Shown here: piece by piece, positions 54,186-63,699 of the stretch | How the letters are laid out: each line of letters opens with the position of its first letter | Position numbering within the stretch: the stretch's first letter is position 1 | Assembly: GCF_005886805.2 (NCBI RefSeq) | Contig: NZ_CP045429.1 | Location: 1,272,501 to 1,336,500 of the forward strand | Length of the DNA stretch: 64,000 nt | From: Pseudoalteromonas rubra | GTDB lineage: Bacteria; Pseudomonadota; Gammaproteobacteria; Enterobacterales; Alteromonadaceae | Direction: 5' to 3' | Notes under the pieces: model-generated | What the model was told of the DNA's origin: nothing | What the model saw: the letters and a program-made list of their open reading frames with translations, nothing else | Databases searched by the model: none | Made by a program: the position numbers and the translations under genes

Positions 54186-55154
54186 GTGTCAACCAATACA
54201 GAAACGTTGGAAGGACGTCTCGTTTCATTAAACGAGGAAATTGCCAAACTGACTGAAGCCAATAATGCACTGACCGGTCAGGTTATTGCTAAGTCGTCAG
54301 TAATAGACAAAGAAGTAGCAGAAGCCCGTACGTCTTTTCAGGGCTTTATGAAAGAAGCGAACAGTCGCTATTTGAGTTCAGCATATAATATTTACACTAA
54401 AGTAGATGCCCTCAGTGACGTCGATGTTGCCGAGCAAGTCAGGGAACAGTTTGAAGCAGGGCACCAGAGTGTTGAGATTATCATTCCTGAAAACACCATC
54501 TGCACTTGGAAAACGGAATTGTATGTCCCTCCTGGTCGTAACTTGTTAATTTCAGGACGAAATAAAGAAACTTCAATTATCGAGTTTAAGGCCTTTCGAC
54601 AATATAGTGCGGCCGGTGAGTTGTGTGACTTTATTAATCCAATCAGGATCACAAATGGGGTGAATCTGGCGACGAAGAATATCACACTCAGACAAGTTGC
54701 TGAAATTGGTAAAAAGTCTGCTCCTTACCGCCACGGTATGGTTACTCTACAGGGGTACAACGAACACAGTGGCACCGTTGATTTATATTTCCGGGACACG
54801 CAATTTGAGACGTACGACTGTATCGTCCACCCAGAGGGGATTGGATTGGGCACTGCCTCAATCTTGTTTCAGGGTTGTCACTTAAAGCAAGTGGCAAATC
54901 CACAGTGGTTTACGGCCCATAATTGCGGATGGATTGGCTGGCATTCCTGGTCGTTCATCGGAAAGTACCTATCGGTGATTAAGAGGAAGTGCACGCAGGA
55001 ACCTTTGAATGTAGATGTTGATGTCTCTGATGGTAAAGTGCTTGATTTTATCGCCGCATGGGGCTTTAGCGATTCGGTGAAATCCGGAATGGATGTCAGT
55101 GAGAGATTAACACCACAGACGAATACGAGTTTACAATTTTGGGGAGCAGTCTAA
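54186..55154 (+). CDS. Tail fibre 2b, beta-helix type
   Basis: A 322-aa protein starting with GTG (AAGGA upstream). The N-terminal coiled coil (LTEANNALTGQVIAK, about residues 20-70) matches the fibre-1 anchor, then a beta-helix-like body (ICTWKTELYVPPGRNLLISG). A second fibre in the same module suggests that two different fibres are borne or alternate. Its stop overlaps the next ATG by one base (TAATG). Confidence 0.75.
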   Translation: MSTNTETLEGRLVSLNEEIAKLTEANNALTGQVIAKSSVIDKEVAEARTSFQGFMKEANSRYLSSAYNIYTKVDALSDVDVAEQVREQFEAGHQSVEIIIPENTICTWKTELYVPPGRNLLISGRNKETSIIEFKAFRQYSAAGELCDFINPIRITNGVNLATKNITLRQVAEIGKKSAPYRHGMVTLQGYNEHSGTVDLYFRDTQFETYDCIVHPEGIGLGTASILFQGCHLKQVANPQWFTAHNCGWIGWHSWSFIGKYLSVIKRKCTQEPLNVDVDVSDGKVLDFIAAWGFSDSVKSGMDVSERLTPQTNTSLQFWGAV

Positions 55155-55447
55155 TGCTGGCTAATATTAAGTATCAGGGAATCGAATATATTAACTCAAC
55201 AAAAGCGGAATTGCTGGAGGCGGGCGTACCGGAAAGTATTGTGGATGATGCCTGTCGGACCCAGTTACTGGATGAACTAAGAAAACGACGCAATATGCTA
55301 CTTCAGGAGTGTGACTGGACGCAGATCCCGGACGCACCGATCGCGCCAGAGCAGCAGCAAGTATGGGCTGAATATCGTCAAGCACTCCGTGACTTACCGA
55401 ATGGATTAACGGATCCCGGGCAAGTTACCTGGCCAGAGCTACCCTAA
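55154..55447 (+). CDS. Phage tail-assembly chaperone, module 2
   Basis: A 97-aa protein overlapping fibre 2b by one base. The C-terminal half RNMLLQECDWTQIPDAPI and VWAEYRQALRDLPNGLTDPG match the phage tail-assembly chaperone (TAC/DUF4376-like) family, which helps fold or attach the fibre. Confidence 0.85.
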   Translation: MLANIKYQGIEYINSTKAELLEAGVPESIVDDACRTQLLDELRKRRNMLLQECDWTQIPDAPIAPEQQQVWAEYRQALRDLPNGLTDPGQVTWPELP

Positions 55448-55611
55448 GATAAATTGTTTGTTTACCTAATCAACTGGATTTCTTGCCATTCCTTGGGGCA
55501 ATGTGCTGGTTATTGTAAGTGTGTCAGCAGCCTTACTGTTTTTGGCTGATGATTACTACAGTCCAGCGCATCTTCGCTTCACACTTATGTTCACTTAAAA
55601 CAGGTTGTACT

Positions 55612-56448
55612 ATGACCGACCTTTTCGATTTTACGGCGCTCCCTGCGCCCGATATTTTAGAATCTATTGAATTTGAAGACATTTATCAGGCGCGGGTGGC
55701 GCGGTTTAAAGCCCTTGCGCCGCAGTATGCAGACGCATTGGCCCTGCAAAGTGATCCGTTATCGGTATGCTTGCAGGTCGAAAGTTACCGCGAATTATTG
55801 TTACGACAGCGCATAAATGAAGCCGTACAGTCTAACTTGCTGGCAACAGCGCAGGATGCCGATCTGGACCAGCTTGGGCTGTTTTATGGTGTCCTGAGGG
55901 CAGCCAATGAAGCCGATAGCGGGTTCCGTCAACGGATCCGGCAAAAGACTCTGGCATCAAGTACGGCGGGTAGTAAAGACCACTATCGCAACGCAGCATT
56001 GACCGCCGCGCCCAGTGCGATCCGTGACGTGGAAGTAGATAGTCCCGAGTCCGGTAAGGTTCGCGTGGCGGTGCTATTTCATGCGGATCAGGATCCGACA
56101 GCGGCATTGCAGCAAGTACGCAGCTATGTACTCAGTGATGAAGTCAAAGTATTGACCGATACAGTGGACGTAGAGCTGGCAGAGGCCATTGAGGTGGATG
56201 TCCACGCTGATATTTATCTCAACTCAAATACGCCTTTACGGGTGTTTGAGCAGCTGGAAGCGAAGCTGCGTGCTGCGTGGCAGACAGAGCTGGCGCTCGG
56301 CACGGTAATGACACCCAGCTGGCTCAGTGCCCAGTTGCATGTTGCGGGCGTTAAGCATGTTGAAATCCATACCCCAGCTTCTTTGGTCGAAGTGGCGGCA
56401 AATCAATATGTTCAGCTGAAGCAGGTAAGTCTATGTCTGAAAACTTAA
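55612..56448 (+). CDS. Baseplate assembly protein J, module 3
   Basis: A 278-aa gpJ homologue; ATG at 55612. SDPLSVCLQVESYRELLLRQ and LDQLGLFYGVLRA correspond to J1 and J2, and the start (FDFTALPAPDILESIEFEDI) is more like J4 at 63730. Its end overlaps the I3 start by 16 bases. Confidence 0.92.
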   Translation: MTDLFDFTALPAPDILESIEFEDIYQARVARFKALAPQYADALALQSDPLSVCLQVESYRELLLRQRINEAVQSNLLATAQDADLDQLGLFYGVLRAANEADSGFRQRIRQKTLASSTAGSKDHYRNAALTAAPSAIRDVEVDSPESGKVRVAVLFHADQDPTAALQQVRSYVLSDEVKVLTDTVDVELAEAIEVDVHADIYLNSNTPLRVFEQLEAKLRAAWQTELALGTVMTPSWLSAQLHVAGVKHVEIHTPASLVEVAANQYVQLKQVSLCLKT

Positions 56449-57284
56449 CCGCTAATACACCTTTGGTACCACCCAATCACACCCCATTACAACGGGCGTT
56501 AGATCAGCACGGGCAGCTTACACAAACACTGGAAGCAAGTATTTCGTTGCTCAGAGGCTTTAAGTCTCATCCCAATCCCAATTTGTTGCCCTGGCTGGTC
56601 TGGGAATATGGTTTGGATCCTCTGGAACCTTATCTGGATAACCTGGATCAAGTGCTATTGCAGGGGCTGAGCTGGCAGCGGATCCGAGGTACGCGGGCGA
56701 GTCTGGCGATGGCGGTTGGCTGGCTTGGAGAGCCCTTATTACACATTGAAGAGTCGGGATCACTTCGGCACTTTTATCGTTATCAATTGCACCTTGATAG
56801 TGTACCAGGTGAGTGGCAACTCAACCGGCTGGCACAACTGAGTGAGCTAAGTGCACCGGCCCGCAGCGAGCTGGTTCGGATCACTTATCAGCTCGATATT
56901 CGCGAGCTGGCGCTGTCATCAGGTCAGTTTGGCGATCTGCTCAGTGATCAGTCAGGCTTTCATTATACTTTGAAAGATGGCAAGCAAGTGAGGTTGTCTC
57001 GCCAGCGTACTCACAGTGAACGAACGGAACTGTCTGCGCAGGGTGGGAGTAAAGTGTTGCGCAAGCGAGGCCAGCTGTGGGGTCATGTCCACAATCACCG
57101 TCTGGGCACGCTGGTGCTCAGTGTACCGCCTGTAAGTCACCTTCAGGCTGGTATTTCGCATCAACGTGCCATTGTCAGTCATATCCAAACCCAACCCGGA
57201 CTCTGGCAAGCAAGCTGGTCAACAGTGAGCTGGTCTGACAGTCAGACACCTCAGCTTGTTCAGTGCCATTACTCACTTACCTAA
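56433..57284 (+). CDS. Tail protein I, module 3
   Basis: A 283-aa diverged gpI homologue. Keeps the layout PLVPPNHTPLQRALD and LLPWLVWEYGLDPLEPYL, with RIRGTRASLAMAVGWLG in the same place as the GTVGSV motif of I1. The C-terminal half is different. Fewer of the gpI residues are kept than in copies 1 and 2. It may be a specialised version for the DUF4815 type of baseplate. Confidence 0.78.
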   Translation: MSENLTANTPLVPPNHTPLQRALDQHGQLTQTLEASISLLRGFKSHPNPNLLPWLVWEYGLDPLEPYLDNLDQVLLQGLSWQRIRGTRASLAMAVGWLGEPLLHIEESGSLRHFYRYQLHLDSVPGEWQLNRLAQLSELSAPARSELVRITYQLDIRELALSSGQFGDLLSDQSGFHYTLKDGKQVRLSRQRTHSERTELSAQGGSKVLRKRGQLWGHVHNHRLGTLVLSVPPVSHLQAGISHQRAIVSHIQTQPGLWQASWSTVSWSDSQTPQLVQCHYSLT

Positions 57285-57304
57285 CCACTCAACAAGGAGT
57301 TACA

Positions 57305-57784
57305 TTGTCTATTTTCACCTTTAACGGGCGGACTCTGCTTGCGCGCAGCGTAGCCCAAACCTCACTTTATCTGGCCTGGGGCCGCGGTGATGGCAACTGG
57401 CAGGCGCCACCATCCGAACCCATCAGTGCCACGCAACTGGCCGATCCCTTAGGGTATCGAAAAGTTAAATTTCAGGGTTTTTGTGAGCCGGATGAGCAAG
57501 GCGACATCGATGTGCAGGGGGCGCGTTATCGCCACAGTGCTGAACCTACGCGTCATGTTTATTGCCAATTCGTTTTCGATTTTGAAGATGCACAGGGCGA
57601 AACTGTTCGCGAACTGGGGATCTTTTCAGGCACGACGTTCACAGCTGATGTGGCTGCGGGGCAGGTCTATGTACCGCCGGAGCAAATCGCATCAACGGGG
57701 ACTTTGTTGTTGTTGGATCACCGGGCGCCTTTGGTCAGAGAGCCAGGCGTCCGGGAAAGTTTTGAATTTGTGATGAGTTTTTAG
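57305..57784 (+). CDS. Tail-collar-like protein, module 3
   Basis: A 159-aa protein starting at TTG 57305 (AAGGAGTTACA upstream). The middle (VYCQFVFDFEDAQGETVRELGIFSGT) is the counterpart of NEIGFYTEEE in the collar proteins of modules 1 and 2, so I call it a diverged collar-type protein. It comes 8 bases before the DUF4815 gene. Confidence 0.65.
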   Translation: MSIFTFNGRTLLARSVAQTSLYLAWGRGDGNWQAPPSEPISATQLADPLGYRKVKFQGFCEPDEQGDIDVQGARYRHSAEPTRHVYCQFVFDFEDAQGETVRELGIFSGTTFTADVAAGQVYVPPEQIASTGTLLLLDHRAPLVREPGVRESFEFVMSF

Positions 57785-57792
57785 GAGAGCCC

Positions 57793-59769
57793 ATGCTACA
57801 GGATTATTATCACAATTATGATAAAGCCAATGGCTATGAGCGGCTGCTGTTTCGTTCTGGGCGTGGTTTGCAAAGCCGGGAGCTGAACGATTTACAATCT
57901 CAGGTACGGGATCAGGTGAAAGGAATTGCCGATGTCTTGCTCAAAGATGGCGATTTGGTGTCTGGCGACGATGTCGTGATAGACGCCGTATCCGGAGAGG
58001 TTCAGCTGAGCGCGGCCCAGGTTTATCTGGACGGTCATATCAGAGAGATACCCGCAGCCACATTTACTATTACGCTGCAAGGTGGTGTTGATATAGGTGT
58101 CTGGCTAACTCACAGTGTTGTAACGGAAATTGAAGATCCATCGCTCAGAGATCCGGCCGTCAATGCCCTCAATTATGATGAGCCCGGCGCTGCCAGATTG
58201 CAGCAGCATTGTCAGTGGGGGCTGCGAGAGGACGCGCTGGCCGAGGACGATGCGTTTTATCCTGTACACCGCATTGAAGATGGTGTGCTGATCATCAAGC
58301 AAGCACCGCCTCAGCTGGATGCGGTGACTCAGGCACTGGCCCGTTATGATCGCGAAGCCAACGGCGGCAGTTATGTCGTTGAAGGGATGGCGCTGAGTTA
58401 TCGTGACCGCGAAGCCGATCAGCAGGTCTTTAGCCTGCAAGAGGGGAAGGCGCATATTCAGGGATATGAAGTGGCCTTTGATACTGCGCGCAGCACTGCC
58501 TTTGACTGGGACCCGGATATTGGCACGGTCAGAGAAGAGCCCAAGGCGTTTATCAGTGTTCCGGCATCAGACGATGGCGCACGCAGTATGCGGGTTGACC
58601 TGGACTTCTTTCCGGTTAAAGCCGTAGAAGAAGTGAATGTCAGCATTGAAAAAAGCGCGATATTGACTCGGGCTCAACTGGCAGGTGGTGAGGATCTGCT
58701 TCCGGATGAGTCAGTACTGGAGATCCTGAGTGTCACGCAGGGAGAGACGACCTTTGTTGCCGGCGTTGATTTCCTATTCTTACGGAATCACATCAGCTGG
58801 CAGCTCAGTGGTGAAGAACCAGCCCCAGGCAGTCAGTTTGAGGTGCGATACCGCTTTCGTACTCAGGTGGCAATTGAACATGATGAGTTTGGCTTCACCT
58901 TGCAAAAGCAGCAACCACAGGGAGAACTGGTTGAAAATGCTCTGATCACTGTGGATTATCAGTGGTATCGGCCACGCATTGATCTTGTGGTGCTGGACCG
59001 CTTTGGTCAGCTTAAGCGCATTAAAGGACAACCGGCACATCAGCTGCCCGTTGCGCCAAAAGTGCCGGCCAATCATCTGCCACTGGCGCAGGTGAGTCAG
59101 AGCTGGTTTACCGATCAGGCACCGGAGATTGAAAACCTTGCGGTCAGGGCGGTGTCTATGTCTGAGCTGGAACAAATGCAGTCTCAGATCAGTGATTTAT
59201 ATCAGTTGCTGGCGATTGAGCGGTTGCGTAATGATGCCAACAGTGAGGAATCCGCCAGCAAGTTCGGCGTATTTGTCGACCCTTTCATTGATGATGATAT
59301 GCGTGATGCCGGTATTGAACAAACGGCAGCGATTGTCGATGGTGAGCTTATTTTACCCCTGAGTGCCGATATCGTTGAACTGCCTTTGCCAAGCGGTAAT
59401 GTGCTGACCTTGCCTTATGAACTTGAAGATGTGCTGGCGCAAACTAAACAAACTGGCAGCATGAAGGTCAATCCCTATCAGGCGGTTGAACCTATTCCTG
59501 CCACGGTGCGTTTGACACCCAGTGTCGACCACTGGACCCAGACAAGCCGCAGCTGGACCAGCCCCATCACCCGACGTTTTGATATCGGCCGGGGGCTACG
59601 CAGGTTAACGCGCACACGCACCAGCACTCAGGTACTGAGCCGCACCACGCGTCAGGCTCAATTCATGCGTTCACGTTGGGTGAACTTTACTATTTCCGGA
59701 TTTGGTCCACAGGAAACCCTGGAGCGGGTGACCTTTGATGGGATCAGTGTCCAGGCTCAGGAGGTTTAA
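57793..59769 (+). CDS. DUF4815-domain tail protein
   Basis: A 658-aa protein; the start YYHNYDKANGYERLLFRSGR and QSRELNDLQSQVRDQVKG are the DUF4815 signature. Large, acidic, beta-rich, with no signal peptide; likely a structural tail or fibre-platform protein. The C-terminal part (RTRTSTQVLSRTTRQA) is basic. Ends with one-base overlap (TAATG) to the next gene. Modules 1 and 2 have no such gene. Confidence 0.82.
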   Translation: MLQDYYHNYDKANGYERLLFRSGRGLQSRELNDLQSQVRDQVKGIADVLLKDGDLVSGDDVVIDAVSGEVQLSAAQVYLDGHIREIPAATFTITLQGGVDIGVWLTHSVVTEIEDPSLRDPAVNALNYDEPGAARLQQHCQWGLREDALAEDDAFYPVHRIEDGVLIIKQAPPQLDAVTQALARYDREANGGSYVVEGMALSYRDREADQQVFSLQEGKAHIQGYEVAFDTARSTAFDWDPDIGTVREEPKAFISVPASDDGARSMRVDLDFFPVKAVEEVNVSIEKSAILTRAQLAGGEDLLPDESVLEILSVTQGETTFVAGVDFLFLRNHISWQLSGEEPAPGSQFEVRYRFRTQVAIEHDEFGFTLQKQQPQGELVENALITVDYQWYRPRIDLVVLDRFGQLKRIKGQPAHQLPVAPKVPANHLPLAQVSQSWFTDQAPEIENLAVRAVSMSELEQMQSQISDLYQLLAIERLRNDANSEESASKFGVFVDPFIDDDMRDAGIEQTAAIVDGELILPLSADIVELPLPSGNVLTLPYELEDVLAQTKQTGSMKVNPYQAVEPIPATVRLTPSVDHWTQTSRSWTSPITRRFDIGRGLRRLTRTRTSTQVLSRTTRQAQFMRSRWVNFTISGFGPQETLERVTFDGISVQAQEV

Positions 59770-60956
59770 TGATCAAGGCAGACAGCAACGGCCAGATACG
59801 TGGCCGTTTTTTGATCCCAGGCAATGTGCCGGTAGGCAGTAAAGATGTACGTTTCATCGGTGCGAAAGACTCGATGGGGCAGGCGCGTTATACCGGCAAT
59901 GCCACTATTCGTAGCGAAACGGTACGCCGTATCAATTCAATTGTGACGGTGCGTTATGATCCATTAGCGCAAACCTTCACCTTGCCAGAGCGCCGCTTTA
60001 TAGCCGCCGTTGAGTTGTGGTTTAAAAAGACAGGAAAGGAAGCGGTCCGCGTGCAGATCCGCGAAACCGAACTGGGGATCCCCAACCAGACAGTGCTGGC
60101 AGAGGCGACATTAGAGCAAGGCGACATTAAACTTGGGGGTGAACCAACTTTGTTTGAATTTACTCCGGTGTCGCTTAATGCCGGTGAAGAATATGCGATA
60201 GTGGTGCTCACAGATGGTGACGAGCATGAAGTGGCGATTGCAGAACTGGGCAAGTTTGACAGCGACAGTGGATGGGTAACCAGCCAGCCTTATCAGGTCG
60301 GTGTGTTGCTGTCTTCAAGTAATGCGTCAACCTGGACACCGCACCAGAACCGCGATCTGGCGTTTCGTCTTAAAGCCGCCCGCTTTACGCAAACAGAAAG
60401 TCAGGTGGCTTTGGGCGAGGTGGCGCTGGATGGCCACACAGACTTGCTTGCGCTGGCTGTTGCAGAGCGCCCGGGAAGTGACACTCAGCTACAACTTGAG
60501 TTTTCAGGCGAAAGCACAGGCACGTTCAGCTTGCAGGAATTACAGTCCGTCCGGCTAGCCAACAAAGCCACAGAAACAATCAATGTCAGTGCCAGGCTGA
60601 CCGGTACCGCGACCCAGTCTCCGGTATTGTTTGAAAGCGTCCAGGCTGCACTGGGCACAGTGGCGGAGCAGGCCGACTACGTGACTCGGGCGATCCCCTG
60701 TGAAGTGGATGGCAGTCTTAAAGTGAGCTTTGAGGCCCAGCTGCCAGGGGTTGCGAAAGTCACGGTACTGATTGAGCAGGGCGACAGCTGGCTTGAAGTG
60801 CCGCTGAAATCGACACAGGCCGCGGATGAAGGCTGGCAGTTGTGTCATTACCAGCTGGATAGCCTGACCGAGCGCAGTGCCCGGGTAAAATTATTGCTTT
60901 CTGGCAGCCATACGGAGCGTCCTCGAGTGCGCGCTTTACGGGCATTTTCTATCTAA
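59769..60956 (+). CDS. Tail structural protein, partner of DUF4815
   Basis: A 395-aa protein translationally coupled to the DUF4815 gene. It starts with a PGNVPVGSKDVRFIGAKD patch followed by an all-beta body (jelly-roll-like repeats with VRVQIRETELGIPNQTV). In other bacteria proteins like this occur next to DUF4815 genes in phage or tail loci; the function is inferred as a decoration or fibre-base part. Confidence 0.65.
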   Translation: MIKADSNGQIRGRFLIPGNVPVGSKDVRFIGAKDSMGQARYTGNATIRSETVRRINSIVTVRYDPLAQTFTLPERRFIAAVELWFKKTGKEAVRVQIRETELGIPNQTVLAEATLEQGDIKLGGEPTLFEFTPVSLNAGEEYAIVVLTDGDEHEVAIAELGKFDSDSGWVTSQPYQVGVLLSSSNASTWTPHQNRDLAFRLKAARFTQTESQVALGEVALDGHTDLLALAVAERPGSDTQLQLEFSGESTGTFSLQELQSVRLANKATETINVSARLTGTATQSPVLFESVQAALGTVAEQADYVTRAIPCEVDGSLKVSFEAQLPGVAKVTVLIEQGDSWLEVPLKSTQAADEGWQLCHYQLDSLTERSARVKLLLSGSHTERPRVRALRAFSI

Positions 60957-60965
60957 GGAGGCGGT

Positions 60966-61184
60966 ATGCATAATCCACTTACCCCGCATTTTTCACTGCC
61001 TCTGCCGCATCCGGACAATTTGCTGCAACAAGATGTAGTGCGGCTGGCTAATGCCCTGACGGCAGTAGACACGCAGTTATTTCAGCAACAACACATTCAA
61101 CAGCAACAGTATCTTGCGGTGCAGGAGAAGCTGCGTCGCAGTCGCCTGAACCAGCTATTAGGTGAACCCCTGCTTGTGCTGTAG
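60966..61184 (+). CDS. Small helical protein in module 3
   Basis: A 72-aa protein, Gln-rich (QQQHIQQQQYLAVQEKL), starting nine bases after the previous stop with AAGGAGG. Helical; may be a coiled-coil adaptor of the fibre that follows. No family recognised. Confidence 0.6.
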   Translation: MHNPLTPHFSLPLPHPDNLLQQDVVRLANALTAVDTQLFQQQHIQQQQYLAVQEKLRRSRLNQLLGEPLLVL

Positions 61185-61229
61185 TGCAGGCCCCTTCATT
61201 TACTTTCAAAATCATTCAACGAGGAATTT

Positions 61230-62699
61230 ATGGCAAGTATACAAACTGCCGTGCAGGTCATGGTCGACAAACTGGTCGCCGACATGCAAGGCGAACAACC
61301 GCTTAGTGCCGAAGAGCAGGCGCTGGTCAGTAATGCAATCACCAAACTGGCCGATAACGAAAAACTGGAACAGGCTGTTGTGGCCGTGGCAGAATCGCAT
61401 ATTGATGAGGCCACCACAGCACTGCAACAGGTTGCTCAGGTCAGCCAGACCAGCCTGCAACAGGCAGCACAGACACTCAATGACAATGGCACCGCGCTTG
61501 AAGGCAAAGCGGCTAAACTGGATCAGCTGGATGCAATGGCGCCGAGCCTGGCTCGGGTTGAAGCATTGCAGGGACGGGCTTTTACCAATCAAATACGACC
61601 CTTGTTTGGGATTAATTCGATAGAAACAAATCACACTTCAGCCAACTATGCGCGTACCACTTCGGTATTTGCAGTCTATGACCACAGTGGCGAAACGTTT
61701 CTAGTCAGACCATGCTTCACTTATAACAACAGCTATGAGCAAAGCCGGCTGGAGTACTTAAAGCTATTCGCTGATGGAAGTGGCAGAAGCATTACACATA
61801 GCAGCTTTGTACACGCAAATTCGTTTGCACAAAACCCGACTAGTACGACTTATCTTTATGGTGCCAGCGCTTATTTACCACTGGGCAGTAAAGACAATCC
61901 GGCGGATATTGAGTATGACATTGTCTATAGTACTCAGGACTCTCAGGCTACTGGAGTGGTAAACTATGGGGGGGTCTACGTTCGTTCGCAAGGCTTTACG
62001 TCAATGAGTAAGCCTAAAAAAAACCTGAATGCGACGGACCAATATGGTGTTCCTTCCATCACCAGTCATAGCTACGCTGATGTAGCAGTATTGTACGACA
62101 ATCAGAAGCATTGCCTGCTTATGGTCGACGAAAACACGTCTTTACTGATTGAAAAATATCGTGATGGAAACGTTATCACTACGACAGCTATTGCGAACGA
62201 GTCAGAACTACAGGCATATGTGGACAACGGTGATTTTACTACGGTTAAAATGATACATCATTACCTGAATTACCCTTATGGTATCAGACGCTTAACAGGC
62301 CAGGAAGCACAGCTGAGTCAACCTTGGGATTATTATGGGTATTTCGGTGTATTTAACAATACAGTGAAAATGGGAGGGAGTCGCTACTGCGCGCATTATC
62401 GCTTTACACCTGAACTAAAATTAGAACCCGTAAACTATTTCTTTATGAATAGCTCTCGGGCGGCTACAACTTCAGGGAATGCAACTGGCACCGGAGAGGC
62501 TACCGTGGCACTTGAGAGTATGTCAGGTGAGTTATTGGGTATGTACTCTTATCGCTCAGAACCAGATACGGCGGGGTATCATGGTGGCATAATGGCTAAT
62601 GCCATTATGTGTATCAATCCATATAGTCACACTGGGGTGATTAATGAGCACTTCACCCACAATTATCACGGCCTCGGCCGTACCTGTCGCGCATTTTAA
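61230..62699 (+). CDS. Tail fibre, module 3
   Basis: A 489-aa protein; the first 115 residues are helical (DKLVADMQGEQPLSAEEQAL…) and form the anchor and shaft, different from the anchors of fibres 1 and 2b. The rest is a large beta-type domain with aromatic-rich patches (YNNSYEQSRLEYLKLFADG), probably the receptor-binding region. It is the largest fibre of the window, followed by its chaperone nine bases later. Confidence 0.72.
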   Translation: MASIQTAVQVMVDKLVADMQGEQPLSAEEQALVSNAITKLADNEKLEQAVVAVAESHIDEATTALQQVAQVSQTSLQQAAQTLNDNGTALEGKAAKLDQLDAMAPSLARVEALQGRAFTNQIRPLFGINSIETNHTSANYARTTSVFAVYDHSGETFLVRPCFTYNNSYEQSRLEYLKLFADGSGRSITHSSFVHANSFAQNPTSTTYLYGASAYLPLGSKDNPADIEYDIVYSTQDSQATGVVNYGGVYVRSQGFTSMSKPKKNLNATDQYGVPSITSHSYADVAVLYDNQKHCLLMVDENTSLLIEKYRDGNVITTTAIANESELQAYVDNGDFTTVKMIHHYLNYPYGIRRLTGQEAQLSQPWDYYGYFGVFNNTVKMGGSRYCAHYRFTPELKLEPVNYFFMNSSRAATTSGNATGTGEATVALESMSGELLGMYSYRSEPDTAGYHGGIMANAIMCINPYSHTGVINEHFTHNYHGLGRTCRAF

Positions 62700-62708
62700 G
62701 GAGAGAAC

Positions 62709-63134
62709 ATGAGTTGCGAATATTTTGCCGATAAAGGCATGAAAATCGAGGGAAACTACTGGCTGGTGCATCCACAGACCGGCGAAGCCTGGAATGATGA
62801 GTCTGCAGCCGCCTTTATTGCTGGTTACGTGCCGCCGCACCTGAGTGAAGATGCCATTGCTTCACGTAAGGCTATGTTGATCGATGAGATTAAACGTGCT
62901 GTGTATGATTGCCTGGAGGCGCAGGTGTGGCGTGTCACCAAAGCGCATGAGCGAGTGCTGCTCGCGCAGCTGGGTGGCTCAGAGGTTGAAAGAACAGAGG
63001 CAAATGCGGCCTATAAGGCAGAATTGGAAAAGCGTGAAGCGCTGCGTCAGAGAAGTAATGAGGCGGAGTTACAGGTGGCAGATCTGGCATCCATCGACGC
63101 GCTGGACGAATTTTCCTTCAAAGCTGAGTTGTAA
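62709..63134 (+). CDS. Phage tail-assembly chaperone-like protein, module 3
   Basis: A 141-aa protein right after the fibre, with an Ala/Glu-rich helix and a short N-terminal beta region (NYWLVHPQTGEAWNDES). Likely fibre-assembly helper by position. The last gene of module 3, followed by stacked terminators. Confidence 0.65.
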   Translation: MSCEYFADKGMKIEGNYWLVHPQTGEAWNDESAAAFIAGYVPPHLSEDAIASRKAMLIDEIKRAVYDCLEAQVWRVTKAHERVLLAQLGGSEVERTEANAAYKAELEKREALRQRSNEAELQVADLASIDALDEFSFKAEL

Positions 63135-63174
63135 TACCAGGCTATTTGCATAAAAAGGTAGGAAAAAGTCCAAT

Positions 63175-63199
63175 CCGGTCAGAATTGACCGGTTTTCTT
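63175..63199 (+). terminator. Terminator after module 3 (first hairpin)
   Basis: Stem ccggtca/tgaccgg with a 4-nt loop and following T-rich run, 40 bases after the last module 3 gene. The same hairpin, with small changes, recurs at 63367 and 63559. Confidence 0.8.
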
Positions 63200-63261
63200 C
63201 CCTTTAAATCAGTAAGATACACCTAAGCTTGAGAAAGTTAAGTCAAGAGATACAGTAAGCT

Positions 63262-63328
63262 GTCAGAGAACAGCAAGATTCCGCAAGTTAAAAACCACCG
63301 GCTCAGAATGATGAGCGGTGGTTTTTTT
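63262..63328 (+). ncRNA. Candidate small RNA, tandem copy 1
   Basis: A possible promoter (-35 ttgaga at 63229-63234, -10 tacagt at 63251-63256, 16 bases apart) precedes a 67-base stretch with a small hairpin (ctgt…acag) and the strong terminator accaccggctca…tgagcggtggt followed by T7. No ORF. This is a structural guess: repeated unit, promoter-like boxes and terminator together. Confidence 0.35.
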
Positions 63329-63453
63329 ATGTCTGAATCCGGAGGGTTTACTGTGTCGAGTTTAAACCGGTCAAAGTTGACCGTTTTTACTCCCTTAAAA
63401 TCAGTAAGATACACCTAAGCTTGAGAAAGCTAAGTCAAGAGATACAGTAAGCT

Positions 63454-63520
63454 GTCAGAGAACAGCAAGATTCCGCAAGTTAAAAACCACCGGCTCAGAA
63501 TGATGAGCGGTGGTTTTTTT
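63454..63520 (+). ncRNA. Candidate small RNA, tandem copy 2
   Basis: Same layout 192 bases further on (boxes at 63421-63426 and 63443-63448), with the hairpin and terminator identical. The third partial copy lacks the -10 box and the terminator. Confidence 0.35.
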
Positions 63521-63653
63521 ATGTCTGAATCCGGAGGGTTTACTGTGTCGAGTTTAAACCGGTCAAAGTTGACCGTTTTTACTCCCTTAAAATCAGTAAG
63601 ATACACCTAAGCTTGAGAAAGCTAACGAAAGAACAAATCGTACTTCCCGTGAT

Positions 63654-63699
63654 AAACCCGATGCGGTACTGCCTTATGCAGTGCCAAGTCGGGTTTTTT
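63654..63699 (+). terminator. Terminator before module 4
   Basis: Long hairpin: outer stem aaacccga/tcgggttt and inner stem ggtactgc/gcagtgcc, followed by T-run; the last of the stacked terminators, 31 bases before J4. Confidence 0.85.

Larger units (their letters stand above)
63175..63625 (+). repeat. 192-bp tandem repeat, two full copies and a third partial
   Basis: Copies 63175-63366, 63367-63558 and partial 63559-63625 have a period of 192 and are near-identical from copy 2 on. Each unit contains an inverted repeat (ccggtca…tgaccgg), an aaatcagtaag patch, a possible promoter and a terminator hairpin (accaccg…cggtggt). It fills the gap between module 3 and J4. Confidence 0.9.
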
